The position numbers and the translations under genes are program-made. Source: Megasphaera sp. AM44-1BH (GTDB taxonomy: Bacteria; Bacillota; Negativicutes; Veillonellales; Megasphaeraceae). Taken from it: DNA of 64,000 nt. The stretch covers positions 62,001-126,000 of the forward strand of contig NZ_QSFA01000001.1 of assembly GCF_003467125.1 (NCBI RefSeq). The letters are read 5' to 3'. Position 1 is the first letter of the stretch. Each line of letters starts with the position of its first letter. A model generated the notes under the pieces. The model saw only the letters and a program-made list of their open reading frames with translations. It was not told the DNA's origin and made no database searches. Shown piece by piece: positions 32,904 through 41,742 of the stretch.

Positions 32904-33896
32904 TTAGTACCATTTCATTACGACGCTGGCCCAGGTAAGGCCGGCACCAAAACCGGCGAGGCAGACGATGTCTCCCCGTTTCACCATCCCCGTGCGGACT
33001 GCTTCGTCCAGGGCGATAGGGATGGAAGCACCTGATGTATTGGCGTATTTTTCGATGTTGACATATACCTTTTCCATAGGCACATGGAGGCGTTTTGCCG
33101 CCGATTCAATGATGCGCATGTTGGCCTGGTGTGGTACGAGGACATCAATATCTTCTTTTTCAAGTTCTGCTCTCTTTAGTGCCAGTTCGGCTGCGTGAGG
33201 CATCGCTTTGACAGCAAATTTATAGACTTCCTTGCCATCCATGACGGCATAGGCCGATCCGTCAGCGCGGCGCGCATCCGTGACCGGGTTGGCAATGCCG
33301 CTGCGGATAGTCAGGAAATCGCCGCCTGTGCCGTCGGCTCCCATGGCGCCGCTGAGGATGCCATAGCCTGAAGGTACACGGCCGATAACGGCTGCCCCTG
33401 CGCCATCACCAAAGAGAACGCAGGAAGAACGGTCTTTCCAGTTGATGACCCGGGTCAGTACTTCCGCACCGATGACCAGGATATGGTCATACATGCCGTT
33501 TTCAATCATCTGGGATGCGATAATCGACCCATAGGCAAATCCGGAGCAGGCTGCTTCCAAGTCGAAGGCAGCGGCATTGACGGCTCCCAGATTGGCCTGG
33601 ACGATGCAGGCCGTGCTCGGCAGTGCCTTATCGGGCGTCAGCGTGCATACGATGATCAGATCGATATCTTCCGGGCTGACCTTGGCCATTTCCATAGCTT
33701 CTTTAGCCGCTCCCGTTGCCAGATCGGACGTATTGACGCCCTTTGGGGCTACGTGTCTGGCTCCGATGCCTGTACGGCTGCGGATCCATTCATCCGATGT
33801 ATCCAGAAACGTTTCTAAATAGGTATTCGTCCAAACCTGTTCGGGCACACAATGACCAGTGCCGAGAATCCCTGCCGGATTAGCTTTCACTATCAT
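32904..33896 (-). CDS. fabH: Beta-ketoacyl-ACP synthase III
   Basis: Starts fatty-acid synthesis by condensing acyl-CoA with malonyl-ACP. The catalytic triad is Cys117 (EAACSGF), His in PHQANMRI and Asn in YANTSGASIP. The ATG at 33896 (AAGGAG 9 nt upstream) gives 330 residues and overlaps the end of plsX by 17 bp, which implies translational coupling. Confidence 0.96.
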   Translation of the reverse strand: MIVKANPAGILGTGHCVPEQVWTNTYLETFLDTSDEWIRSRTGIGARHVAPKGVNTSDLATGAAKEAMEMAKVSPEDIDLIIVCTLTPDKALPSTACIVQANLGAVNAAAFDLEAACSGFAYGSIIASQMIENGMYDHILVIGAEVLTRVINWKDRSSCVLFGDGAGAAVIGRVPSGYGILSGAMGADGTGGDFLTIRSGIANPVTDARRADGSAYAVMDGKEVYKFAVKAMPHAAELALKRAELEKEDIDVLVPHQANMRIIESAAKRLHVPMEKVYVNIEKYANTSGASIPIALDEAVRTGMVKRGDIVCLAGFGAGLTWASVVMKWY

Positions 33897-34905
33897 ATTC
33901 CTGAACTCCTTCTTCTTCAATACTATGGCGGATATGTCCTGTCACATCCTGCTCTACCAGTTCGCCGGCAACGCGGATAGCATTTTTAATTGCCTTTGCC
34001 TTGGAACTGCCGTGGCAGATAATAAAACTGCCGTTGACTCCCAGAAGCGGAGCCCCTCCATATTCAGTAAAATCAAGGCGTTTCTTCAGCGATTTCAGTG
34101 CAGGATAAATCGCCAGAGCACCCAGTTTTGCAATAAACCCACTATTTTTTATGGCCTGTTTGACCAGACGGTAGATAAACATAGCCATACTTTCACCAAA
34201 CTTCAGGATAACATTGCCGACAAAGCCGTCGCAGACGACGACATCTACGGTCCCATTGGGAATATCGCGGCCTTCGACATTGCCATAGAAAGAAATGGTT
34301 TTCAGTTTTTCCAGCAGCGGATAGGTCCGCTGGCATAATTCATTGCCTTTGGTCACTTCTTCGCCGATATTCAGCAGGCCAATCTGCGGCTTATCTATGC
34401 CCAGGATATACTTTGCATAGTGAGAACCCATGATGGCCGCTTCTACCAGATGTTTCGGTTTGCTGTTGGAATTGGCTCCTGAATCGAGTAGCACTGTAAT
34501 CCCCTTTTTCGAAGGAATCGGCGTGGCGATACAGGGCCGTTCAATACCAGCAATCCTCCCTAATCCCAGAAGGGCGGCCGTGACAGCGGCTCCCGTACTG
34601 CCCGGGGCCACGACGGCATCACACTGGCCATCCCGTACGAGCCGTGTCGCCACGACAATAGAGGCATCCTTCTTCTTACGGACAGCCTGGACGGGATGTT
34701 CCCCCATTTCGATGACTTCGCTGGCATGGACAATGGACAGGCGGTCGCTTTCTTTTGCATCGTACTGCCTGAGTACATTGCGTATCTTCTGTTCATCACC
34801 GACGAGTACGACATCAAATTTATATTCGCTTACGGCGTGGATGGCTCCCAGAACGATTTCTTCTGGTGCATAATCCCCACCCATAGCGTCTACAGCTATT
34901 TTCAT
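33880..34905 (-). CDS. plsX: Phosphate acyltransferase PlsX
   Basis: Makes acyl-phosphate from acyl-ACP for phospholipid synthesis with PlsY. The 341-residue sequence begins MKIAVDAMGGDYAPEEIVLG and keeps the family blocks APGSTGAAVTAALLGLGRI and LLDSGANSNSKPKHLVEAAIMG. It lies between fapR and fabH, the standard Firmicute order. Its 3' end overlaps fabH. Confidence 0.97.
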   Translation of the reverse strand: MKIAVDAMGGDYAPEEIVLGAIHAVSEYKFDVVLVGDEQKIRNVLRQYDAKESDRLSIVHASEVIEMGEHPVQAVRKKKDASIVVATRLVRDGQCDAVVAPGSTGAAVTAALLGLGRIAGIERPCIATPIPSKKGITVLLDSGANSNSKPKHLVEAAIMGSHYAKYILGIDKPQIGLLNIGEEVTKGNELCQRTYPLLEKLKTISFYGNVEGRDIPNGTVDVVVCDGFVGNVILKFGESMAMFIYRLVKQAIKNSGFIAKLGALAIYPALKSLKKRLDFTEYGGAPLLGVNGSFIICHGSSKAKAIKNAIRVAGELVEQDVTGHIRHSIEEEGVQEYDSES

Positions 34906-34918
34906 TACTCTATCTCCG

Positions 34919-35461
34919 TTATTCCAAAGACTCTACGATAAACTTTGCCCGGAATACTTCTTTGGCATTTTTGCGTATCTTCACCCATACATAATATTTC
35001 TGATCTCTCTGACGGATGACTTCAGCCCGCGCAACAAGCCGGTCTCCGACGGTTACGGGCTGTTTATATTTCAAGTTGGCAACGGCGATGATGCAGACCG
35101 GCAGATTCAGGACGGCTTTCGTTAAGGAATCAGCCTGAGCGTATAAATACCGTGACTGCACGACGTGTGCCGCATCCACCATATCTTCTGTAGCTGTCAT
35201 GATGGATATAGCGTCTTTACCAACATTGCATTCAATCAGGTCCCCCATGACATCGGCACGGTGGTGCTGGGCCTGTGCTGCTTCTGCACGCTTTTTTATG
35301 CGCATGCGCAGCTCTGGTATCCCCAGGGCCATCCGGTCCAGCCGGATGGTCGCCACGCTGACAGAAAATTCTTCTGCCAGTTCTTCATCATTGATGAACG
35401 GGTTTTCCTCAATGCGGCGGGACAGGAGAGCATGTCTTTTTTCTCTGGCTATACGAACCAT
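34919..35461 (-). CDS. fapR: FapR, fatty acid and phospholipid biosynthesis repressor
   Basis: A 180-residue repressor released from DNA by malonyl-CoA. It has an N-terminal DeoR-like helix-turn-helix (about 1-60, NDEELAEEFSVSVATIRLDR) and a C-terminal hot-dog effector domain (about 80-178, with MDAAHVVQ-type helix and NLKYKQPVTVGDRLVARAEV). It heads the plsX-fab operon. The ATG at 35461 has AAAGGTG 5 nt upstream. A good promoter lies upstream, but the classical FapR palindrome is not convincing there. Confidence 0.95.
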   Translation of the reverse strand: MVRIAREKRHALLSRRIEENPFINDEELAEEFSVSVATIRLDRMALGIPELRMRIKKRAEAAQAQHHRADVMGDLIECNVGKDAISIMTATEDMVDAAHVVQSRYLYAQADSLTKAVLNLPVCIIAVANLKYKQPVTVGDRLVARAEVIRQRDQKYYVWVKIRKNAKEVFRAKFIVESLE

Positions 35462-35514
35462 TCCATCACCTTTATGTAAATTATGACCAAGTATTAATAG
35501 TACATACAACAGAG

Positions 35515-35543
35515 ATTATATAATGTTTCTTCTTCTTTTGCAA
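35515..35543 (-). promoter_or_regulatory. Promoter of the fapR-plsX-fab operon
   Basis: On the minus strand TTGCAA (35538-35543), a 17-bp spacer and TATAAT (35515-35520). The downstream AATAGTAC (about 35486-35493) resembles only one half of a FapR site. Confidence 0.7.
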
Positions 35544-35551
35544 GCAAAAAT

Positions 35552-35600
35552 AAAAAGTATGCTTTCGTCATTGTCCGTACTGAATCTGAGAAAGCATACT
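35552..35600 (-). terminator. Terminator between the YdbC-like gene and the fapR operon
   Basis: AGTATGCTTT (35556-35565) pairs with AAAGCATACT (35591-35600). On the minus strand the stem is followed by TTTTTA. It ends the YdbC-like transcript 10 bp after its stop. Confidence 0.8.
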
Positions 35601-35610
35601 CTACACCCCT

Positions 35611-35841
35611 TTAGTATTTATCAAAATCCATATTATCCAGAATATTCCGAAGTTCGATTAATTCGTCTTTTGTCAGGGTAATCCCTTTGGTCATGGCCTG
35701 GTAATCAGGATCCCATGAGCGAAGGTCAAATTTTGGCGGCCGGTTGTTCCAGCTGATGTAGGTCAGCTGTTTGTGCCAGCCATCTTTATTCTCCGATAAG
35801 GTACCGCAAATATCTTCAATGTTAAAATTCAATTGTGCCAT
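35611..35841 (-). CDS. YdbC-like PC4 single-stranded-nucleic-acid-binding protein
   Basis: A 76-residue protein matching the YdbC family: MAQLNFNIEDICGTLSENKDGW, SWNNRPPKFDLRSWDPDY and GITLTKDELIELRNIL. The fold is that of the PC4 transcription coactivator, which binds single-stranded DNA or RNA as a dimer. The function in bacteria is unsettled (DNA repair or transcription is suspected). AGGAGG lies 7 nt before the ATG. It is a monocistronic gene between the YitT operon and fapR. Confidence 0.85.
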   Translation of the reverse strand: MAQLNFNIEDICGTLSENKDGWHKQLTYISWNNRPPKFDLRSWDPDYQAMTKGITLTKDELIELRNILDNMDFDKY

Positions 35842-35968
35842 TTCTCTGCCTCCTGTGTGAGAAGCTGTCCTATCTGCTTCTTTATATAAATATTTAACTA
35901 TATGCAATTATTTTATATGATATAGCATCTGCCGTATTTCGTCAACAACCCGTCAGCAAGACGCCGTC

Positions 35969-36808
35969 TTATTCATGGTTCTTTTTCCCTTTGAGCAGGC
36001 CGCCCTGGGTCTCACGGATATCGAAAGTCGTAATGAATGCCCGCGGATCTATGCGCTTTACCGTATCCTGCAGTTTTGTTATTTCCAGACGGGATACGAC
36101 ACAATATAAAATCAGTGTCTTTTTCCGCGTATAGGCTCCTTCCCCGTGAAGGAGAGTCACAGCCCTTCCCATATCCCTGGTAATGACACGGGCTACTTCA
36201 TCGTGTTTCGCCGAAACGATGAACAGTCCTTTCATTTCATCCAGTCCGTTTACGACGACATCGATCATCTTATAGGCAATGAAATAGGCGACCAGCGAAT
36301 AGAGGGCGCTGTCCACACCAAAGACAAAGATAGCCGATCCCAGGATGAACAGATTGAAGAACATGACGATTTCACCGACAGAAAAGGGCGAAATCTTTTC
36401 GGCAATGATGGCCATGATTTCCGTTCCGTCGAGGGAACCGCCCCAGCGGATGATCAGCCCTACGCCGAGCCCCATGATCATACCGCCGAAAATGGTCGAT
36501 AAGAACGGGTCATCCGTCATGGGAGCCAGGTGCAGGAAGCTGCTCCACAACGAGAGACAAAGGACGGAATAGAGAGAAAAAAAGGTAAACCGCAGGCCGA
36601 TCTTGCGATAGCCTATGACAAAGAAAGGAATGTTGAGGGCGACGATGAATACACTGAAGGATATGCCTGTCACATGAGCTGCCATGAGGGCAATCCCGAC
36701 GACGCCGCCATCGATGACATTATTGGGGACTAAAAACACATGAAGGCCGCAGTTGTACACCAGGGCTCCAAAAGCCAGTCCTATAGCGCGCATTACGTAT
36801 TCGATCAT
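35969..36808 (-). CDS. YitT family membrane protein (DUF2179)
   Basis: A 279-residue protein with five or six TM segments (about 5-170) holding the family motifs NNVIDGGVVGIALM and IRWGGSLDGTEIMA, and a C-terminal soluble DUF2179 domain (about 190-275) of ferredoxin-like fold. YitT proteins are widespread in Firmicutes, and their transport function is unproven. The ATG overlaps the stop of the RNase-H-fold gene by 4 bp, so it is the last gene of the DUF3084 operon. Confidence 0.9.
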   Translation of the reverse strand: MIEYVMRAIGLAFGALVYNCGLHVFLVPNNVIDGGVVGIALMAAHVTGISFSVFIVALNIPFFVIGYRKIGLRFTFFSLYSVLCLSLWSSFLHLAPMTDDPFLSTIFGGMIMGLGVGLIIRWGGSLDGTEIMAIIAEKISPFSVGEIVMFFNLFILGSAIFVFGVDSALYSLVAYFIAYKMIDVVVNGLDEMKGLFIVSAKHDEVARVITRDMGRAVTLLHGEGAYTRKKTLILYCVVSRLEITKLQDTVKRIDPRAFITTFDIRETQGGLLKGKKNHE

Positions 36809-37221
36809 GAAAGACCTCCCAGGGATTTTATATACCGTTGTCCGATAATCCAGGCTACGAAATCATCGACTGGTTCCGGCGGATACTGCAGGGACAGCGG
36901 CACCAGGCGGCGCCAGCCATGACGGGGCGTATACTGCCAGTACAGCTTCCGTCCTTCCACAGTAGTGAATTTTTCGTCAATGAGGGAAAAGGTCACATCG
37001 GGCGCTTCCTTTTGTATCCACTCTTCGGCAACGGGCTGAAGATGGCGGTGGTTCGTGCCGTTTCCCATAACAATATGCGTAAAAGCGTACTTTTTATACA
37101 TTTCGGACAGATGAGCGGACAGGTCCTCTGTCGGTATGATCTGACGGCAGACCAGACTGCCATCGTTGCGGAGAACCGCTGTCCCTGTCTTTTCTGAGCC
37201 CGGATCGATTGCTAAAATCAT
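36805..37221 (-). CDS. RNase H-fold protein, YqgF/RuvC-like
   Basis: A 138-residue protein beginning MILAIDPGSEKTGTAVL, the first strand and catalytic Asp of the YqgF/RuvC RNase-H fold, with a later acidic position in SLIDEKFTT and DDFVAW near the C-terminus. The sequence differs enough from housekeeping YqgF (RuvX) that a paralogue is likely. A nuclease or resolvase role is possible but unproven. AGGAG lies 8 nt before the ATG. The gene begins 14 bp before the end of the DUF3084 gene, so the two overlap by little and are coupled. Confidence 0.8.
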   Translation of the reverse strand: MILAIDPGSEKTGTAVLRNDGSLVCRQIIPTEDLSAHLSEMYKKYAFTHIVMGNGTNHRHLQPVAEEWIQKEAPDVTFSLIDEKFTTVEGRKLYWQYTPRHGWRRLVPLSLQYPPEPVDDFVAWIIGQRYIKSLGGLS

Positions 37222-37235
37222 GAAACCTGCTCCTC

Positions 37236-38477
37236 TCACGGCGTCCCATAGGACCGGACGGCTATATCGATATCCAGAGGGCCGGCTGTATAGATATCCG
37301 TGCGTGCTACGGCCCGGAGAATGATGTCGCCGTCGCCGCTGGATTTGATCCGCTGGATCGTATCAAACATTTCCGTCGCCGTCAGGGAACCCACATTGCC
37401 TGTGAGCGGGTCGGGCAGGATGCCCTTCTTGACGGCCTGCTGATTGACTTCGTGGAGGAAGCGGAATACGATGTATTCGGCGCTGCCGTTTACTTCAGAA
37501 GCCTGGAAATGTTCTTCATGAACGATTTCATTCTTGTGATAAATGAGCTGGTTATCGAAGGTTTCCAGATGGACCAGTGCCGGTTCTCCCAGGATGATAT
37601 TGCCGGCAGCGGTAAGACGGATCAGTTTGCTGCCTTTGGCGGCATGCAGTGCCTGTACGGTCTGGTCGATTTCGTCCTGCGAAATGTAGAGTACGACGGC
37701 ATTTTCATTGGTGATGCCCAGGTGTTCCCGGATGCGGGTATTGGTCTGGGCCAGCATTTCTCCCAGGGACGACCGGATCTGGCTTTCGTCGGCATTGGCA
37801 TCAATGACTTTGCTGGCCAGTACTTCGCCAACGCGGAACAGGACCTGTCCTTCCCGGATATCAGTCATTTTATCGTTCAGCAGTTTTATGCGTTCATCGA
37901 GCAGGCCAATGGTGTGATTCATGCGGGCCTGTGTCGCTTCCAGTTCTTTATTTTCTGTATTGAGCTGATTGTTGCGGGCCATCATTTCATCGCGGGCCAC
38001 CTGTACGATAGTCAGCTGGCGGCTCACATCATCGCGGGCCGCCTGGGTCTGCTGCAGATCCAGCTGTGTCACCCGTATGCGGTCGTTGGCATCGGCCAGC
38101 TGCTGTTCCTGATGACGCAGCAGGTTTTCATTGGCAGCCAGCAGGTTGTTCTTTTCTTCCATTTCCAGTCCCAGTGCCCGGGCCTGTTCCAGCAGCCGGT
38201 CCCGTTGCTGTTCCAGTTCGGCTTTCTGAAGCTGCAGCTGATGCATCCCGAACAGTGCGATGCGGACGTTCTTCGAAAGAACGGACATGACGCCCAGGGT
38301 AACGGCGGCAATGCTGACGCCGGTAATGATCGTAATCAGGATAGACGAGTACTTCGGCCGCATGCCAAATAATTTTATTTTCCGCTTGCCTACGCGGGAA
38401 CCGATTTTATCGCCCAGATAGGCTATGACGCCGCCCATGACGGCTAAAATGAGCAACATAATCCATCCGTATTCCAT
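37236..38477 (-). CDS. DUF3084 membrane-anchored coiled-coil protein
   Basis: A 413-residue protein with two N-terminal TM segments (about 5-25 and 45-70), a long Gln/Glu/Leu-rich coiled coil (about 78-200) and a C-terminal globular domain. This is the DUF3084 family, common in cyanobacteria and Negativicutes. Function unknown. GGAGG lies 7 nt before the ATG at 38477. The coiled coil would place the C-terminal domain away from the membrane, which fits an envelope or scaffold role next to the LPS genes, but that is inference. Confidence 0.85.
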   Translation of the reverse strand: MEYGWIMLLILAVMGGVIAYLGDKIGSRVGKRKIKLFGMRPKYSSILITIITGVSIAAVTLGVMSVLSKNVRIALFGMHQLQLQKAELEQQRDRLLEQARALGLEMEEKNNLLAANENLLRHQEQQLADANDRIRVTQLDLQQTQAARDDVSRQLTIVQVARDEMMARNNQLNTENKELEATQARMNHTIGLLDERIKLLNDKMTDIREGQVLFRVGEVLASKVIDANADESQIRSSLGEMLAQTNTRIREHLGITNENAVVLYISQDEIDQTVQALHAAKGSKLIRLTAAGNIILGEPALVHLETFDNQLIYHKNEIVHEEHFQASEVNGSAEYIVFRFLHEVNQQAVKKGILPDPLTGNVGSLTATEMFDTIQRIKSSGDGDIILRAVARTDIYTAGPLDIDIAVRSYGTP

Positions 38478-38560
38478 TGGCACACCTCCATCCTGTTTTT
38501 ATATTATACCATGACAGCCTTTCTGTCATGGCTTTTTATGACAATTTCATCGAAACGTAT

Positions 38561-38612
38561 AAAAAAAGGCAGAGTGACCAGCATGCCCGAAGGCATACCA
38601 ATCACTCCGTCT
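38561..38612 (-). terminator. Terminator of the LPS operon
   Basis: On the minus strand GGAGTGAT-GGTATGCC pairs imperfectly with GGCATGC-GGTCACTCT around a short TTCG-type loop and is followed by TTTTTTT. It lies directly after the LptF/G stop and ends the 14-gene unit. Confidence 0.82.
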
Positions 38613-38614
38613 GA

Positions 38615-39703
38615 TTATTTGGATTTGCGGTATACAAGACAGATACCGGCAATGCCACAGACGATATCCGGTAAAAAAGCTGCTATATAGGGAGGAATTT
38701 TACCGCCATTTCCCAGGGCATTCCCCAGTGTCATGATGGTGTAGTAAATGAATATGACGACGACACTGATGCCGAAGCCGATGGAAGAACTGCCCCGCTG
38801 TTTCTGCATGCCCAGGGGCGCGCCGACGATAGCACAGACCAGGCTGGCCAGCGGCATGGCAAAGCGGTTGTACATTTCTACTTTCATCTTATTCGTATTG
38901 ACCGCATTCTGGTCCAGAAGCGATATCTGTTCCCGCAATTCCCGTATAGTCATCTCATCAGGTTTCTTCTGGGATGCGCTGACTTTACTCGGTTTCTGGG
39001 TAATGGGGAGTTCCTGATTTTTAAAGGTCATGGTCCGGGTTACGGTTTCCCCGACAGAGACATCATAAATCCGGCCTTCATGCATGACCCATTTACTGCC
39101 ATTCCAGTCGGCATAATCGGCCTTTTCGACCCGCATAAGGGTATCATTTTCAAATTCCTGGACCGTAATGTCCTTGAACTGCTTCAGATCCGAATCGTAT
39201 TGGCGGGCGTACATCAGACTGTTGATATCGTGGCCTTTAACATCCTTCAGAATGATATGGTCCTGTGTCTTGGGAGCTACCTGATGTTTGATTTCCTGAT
39301 TAATAATCGTATTATAAGCATTATTGGCCTTTGGTACGACAAATTCATTGAACGCTGTCGTCCCCAGAGAAATAATCAGGGCGGCAATGAAAATCGGCAT
39401 GGCAAGACGGACGAAATTCTGTCCCCCCGAACGCATGACAATCAGTTCGCTGTTGCTGGACAGGCGTCCGAAAGCCATGAGCGAGCCGAGGAGTACCGAC
39501 ATGGGAAAGGTCACGACGATAATCGAGGGGAGGGCCAGTACTAGGACGCGGAAGGCATCCCATAGCGAAGCCCCGTAATTGTTGATTAAATTGGCAATCC
39601 GATAGAGCGTCCCTGTCCCAATGAATACGGCCGTAAAGGCACAGACCCCGAACAGGAACGGGCTGATGAATTCTTTTAATATGTACTTATCTAATATTCT
39701 CAT
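38615..39703 (-). CDS. LptF/LptG family LPS export permease
   Basis: A 362-residue inner-membrane permease of the YjgP/YjgQ family. It has three N-terminal TM segments (start MRILDKYILKEF, then LPSIIVVTFPMSVLLGSL), a periplasmic beta-jellyroll region (about 120-260), and three C-terminal TM segments (MPLASLVCAIVGAPLGMQ). It would pair with LptB to pull LPS from the inner membrane onto LptC/LptA. Only one permease gene is present, so it either forms a homodimer or has a partner elsewhere; LptF versus LptG cannot be decided. Confidence 0.93.
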   Translation of the reverse strand: MRILDKYILKEFISPFLFGVCAFTAVFIGTGTLYRIANLINNYGASLWDAFRVLVLALPSIIVVTFPMSVLLGSLMAFGRLSSNSELIVMRSGGQNFVRLAMPIFIAALIISLGTTAFNEFVVPKANNAYNTIINQEIKHQVAPKTQDHIILKDVKGHDINSLMYARQYDSDLKQFKDITVQEFENDTLMRVEKADYADWNGSKWVMHEGRIYDVSVGETVTRTMTFKNQELPITQKPSKVSASQKKPDEMTIRELREQISLLDQNAVNTNKMKVEMYNRFAMPLASLVCAIVGAPLGMQKQRGSSSIGFGISVVVIFIYYTIMTLGNALGNGGKIPPYIAAFLPDIVCGIAGICLVYRKSK

Positions 39704-39715
39704 CGTGTCCCCCTG

Positions 39716-40435
39716 TTACATGGTAAATTCTTCGCCTAAATAGAACTTCTTGGCCACGGGGTCGTTGGCAATCACCTGCGGACTTCCTTCCAGAAGGATC
39801 TGCCCTTCGTTCAAAATGTATGCCTTATCGACGATACTCAGTGTTTCCCGGACATTATGGTCCGTGATGAGAACGCCGATGCCCCGTCCTTTCAGATGGC
39901 TGATGATATCCTGGATATCGTTGACGGCCAGCGGGTCGATACCGGCAAAGGGTTCATCGAGGAGGATAAAAGCCGGATCCATGACCAGGCAGCGGGCGAT
40001 TTCCACACGCCGCCGTTCCCCGCCGGACAGCTGTATGCCCAGGCGGTCGCGCAATTTGGTAATGGTAAATTCTTCCATGAGCGATTCGGCTTTCTTTTTC
40101 TGCTCTTTCCGCGACAGGGATGTCGTTTCCAGCATGGCCAGCAGATTCTCTTCTACAGTCAGTTTGCGGAAAATCGATGCTTCCTGGGGCAGATAGCCAA
40201 TGCCATAGGCGGCCCGTTTGTGGATAGGAAGCCCGGTGATGTCATGGTCATCGATGAAAATCGACCCGTCACTGGGATGTTCGATGCCGACTATCATATA
40301 GAATGTCGTCGTCTTGCCTGCCCCGTTCGGCCCCAGGAGGCCGACGATCTGCCCCTGGTCTACATGAATGCTGACTTTGTTGACGACATTGCGTTCCTTA
40401 TACGTTTTTACTAAATCATTGGTCTGGATGTACAT
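39716..40435 (-). CDS. lptB: LPS export ABC transporter ATPase LptB
   Basis: A 239-residue ABC ATPase that powers LPS extraction. Walker A GPNGAGKTT (35-43), signature LSGGERRRVEIARCL, Walker B FILLDEPFAGIDP and the H-loop LITDHNVRETL are all present. FLPQEASIFRKLTV-type Q-loop sequence is typical of LptB. It lies between lptA and the LptF/G permease, 8 bp after lptA. Confidence 0.97.
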   Translation of the reverse strand: MYIQTNDLVKTYKERNVVNKVSIHVDQGQIVGLLGPNGAGKTTTFYMIVGIEHPSDGSIFIDDHDITGLPIHKRAAYGIGYLPQEASIFRKLTVEENLLAMLETTSLSRKEQKKKAESLMEEFTITKLRDRLGIQLSGGERRRVEIARCLVMDPAFILLDEPFAGIDPLAVNDIQDIISHLKGRGIGVLITDHNVRETLSIVDKAYILNEGQILLEGSPQVIANDPVAKKFYLGEEFTM

Positions 40436-40443
40436 CGTTTCCC

Positions 40444-41178
40444 CTATTCTTCACTGCCCGGTATGAAGACAACGGTAGAACGGCCATTGGATTCTACGGA
40501 ATTGTCTGCCAGGTGTACTTCTACATCATTGCCACTGAGCTGGTTGCCCTTCTGGGTGGCATATACATTTCCCGTCATATGGATGACGCCGTTATTCTGC
40601 CCCGGCGTCTGGGTATATACGGCCTTATCGCCGTAAGCGGTCAGCTCTTCTGTCGGCGATTCAATGTGGACATTGCCTGTACCGATGGCCCGGATTTCCT
40701 TGAACCAGCCTTCGATATGGTCGGCCCACATCTGCGACCCCTGTGCTTCCAGATATCCATGGCCCGTCACGATGCCGTGATCCTGGTCGAGATAATATTC
40801 CACCTGATCGCCATTTACCTTTTTATCGCCGTACACGCCTTTGACATTGCCCGTAGCGATGAGGTAATTGCGGTTCGTCGAATGAAGCTTATCCGATGTC
40901 ATGTGCATATCCGGCTGCTGGGCCGTGACATTGCCTTCCATGTCCGCTTCGGCTGTCTTCAGATTATACGTGGCCACATTCCCTGTGAGGGTGGCCTGAT
41001 CGCGTACGATGACGACATTGCCCGTCGCTTTGGCAATCTGTGTCTTGCCATTGTATTCCAGTTTATCTGCCGTCACCGATACAGAAGGGTTATCGGCGGC
41101 AATCGTAACGGCAGCCGGCAGGAGCATGGCACTGGTCATGACGGCTGCCAGGATTTTCATGTATAGTTTCTGTTTCAT
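40444..41178 (-). CDS. lptA: Periplasmic LPS transport protein LptA (OstA)
   Basis: A 244-residue exported protein. The signal peptide (about 1-27, ending TIAADNP) is followed by repeated beta-jellyroll turns (VSVTADKLEYNGKTQIAKATGNV, ATYNLKTAEADMEGNVT, LIATGNVKGVYGDKK). This is the OstA/LptA fold, which forms the periplasmic bridge for LPS. It is longer than E. coli LptA (185 residues), which fits extra jellyroll strands. GGGAGAG lies upstream of the ATG. Confidence 0.93.
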   Translation of the reverse strand: MKQKLYMKILAAVMTSAMLLPAAVTIAADNPSVSVTADKLEYNGKTQIAKATGNVVIVRDQATLTGNVATYNLKTAEADMEGNVTAQQPDMHMTSDKLHSTNRNYLIATGNVKGVYGDKKVNGDQVEYYLDQDHGIVTGHGYLEAQGSQMWADHIEGWFKEIRAIGTGNVHIESPTEELTAYGDKAVYTQTPGQNNGVIHMTGNVYATQKGNQLSGNDVEVHLADNSVESNGRSTVVFIPGSEE

Positions 41179-41181
41179 GCT

Positions 41182-41742
41182 CTACTCTCCCTTGGTTATC
41201 TTCGCATGGCCCTGTACCGTTACCTGGTCCAGGGATGCGTTGGTTTCAAACGAATCACCGCTTACCGCCGTTTTGTCATGGCGCGTCAGCAGCACTTTGC
41301 CGCCTTTGATAAGCCGTGTATCCATATTATAATACACACTGCCCTCAGTCTGCAATGTATCTCCTTTATCGGTCGAAGCTTCAATAGGCTGTTTCAGCTC
41401 AATCGTTTTCTTTTCCCGGTCTACGATGCCCAGTTTCGCTGTCACCGTCAGTTCCGTCCCGTCCTTTTCCCAGATTTCGGCTTTCGGACTGGTAAAATAC
41501 ATTTTCTGCGTCTTGGGATCGACCTGGATCTTTTCCGACGACAGCCGCCATACCAGGCGGTCCCCGTCTTTTTCTTCGATTTCCGATCCCTGGAATTCGA
41601 CCAGATCATCACTGCGTGGCGTATCTTCTACCTGCGTCGGCGCCGACTTCATGAACCAGTACAACATGCCGGCAAACAAGATCAAAACGGCTGCCACGAG
41701 AATGCCTATTTTATTTTGTATCAGTTTCTGCCGTATGTTCAC
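41182..41742 (-). CDS. lptC: LPS export protein LptC
   Basis: A 186-residue bitopic protein with one N-terminal TM (about 13-31) and a periplasmic beta-jellyroll (SEKIQVDPKTQKMYFTSP, GSVYYNMDTRLIKGGKVLLT). It matches LptC, which receives LPS from LptB2FG and passes it to LptA. The gene starts inside lpxL (32-bp overlap) and ends 3 bp before lptA, so all three are tightly coupled. Confidence 0.92.
   Translation of the reverse strand: MNIRQKLIQNKIGILVAAVLILFAGMLYWFMKSAPTQVEDTPRSDDLVEFQGSEIEEKDGDRLVWRLSSEKIQVDPKTQKMYFTSPKAEIWEKDGTELTVTAKLGIVDREKKTIELKQPIEASTDKGDTLQTEGSVYYNMDTRLIKGGKVLLTRHDKTAVSGDSFETNASLDQVTVQGHAKITKGE

Noticed and set aside
35480..35510. FapR operator upstream of fapR
   Set aside because: Only an AATAGTAC half-site is visible; the full palindromic FapR consensus is not met. 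A motif scan of the fab operon and lpxC promoters would be needed.
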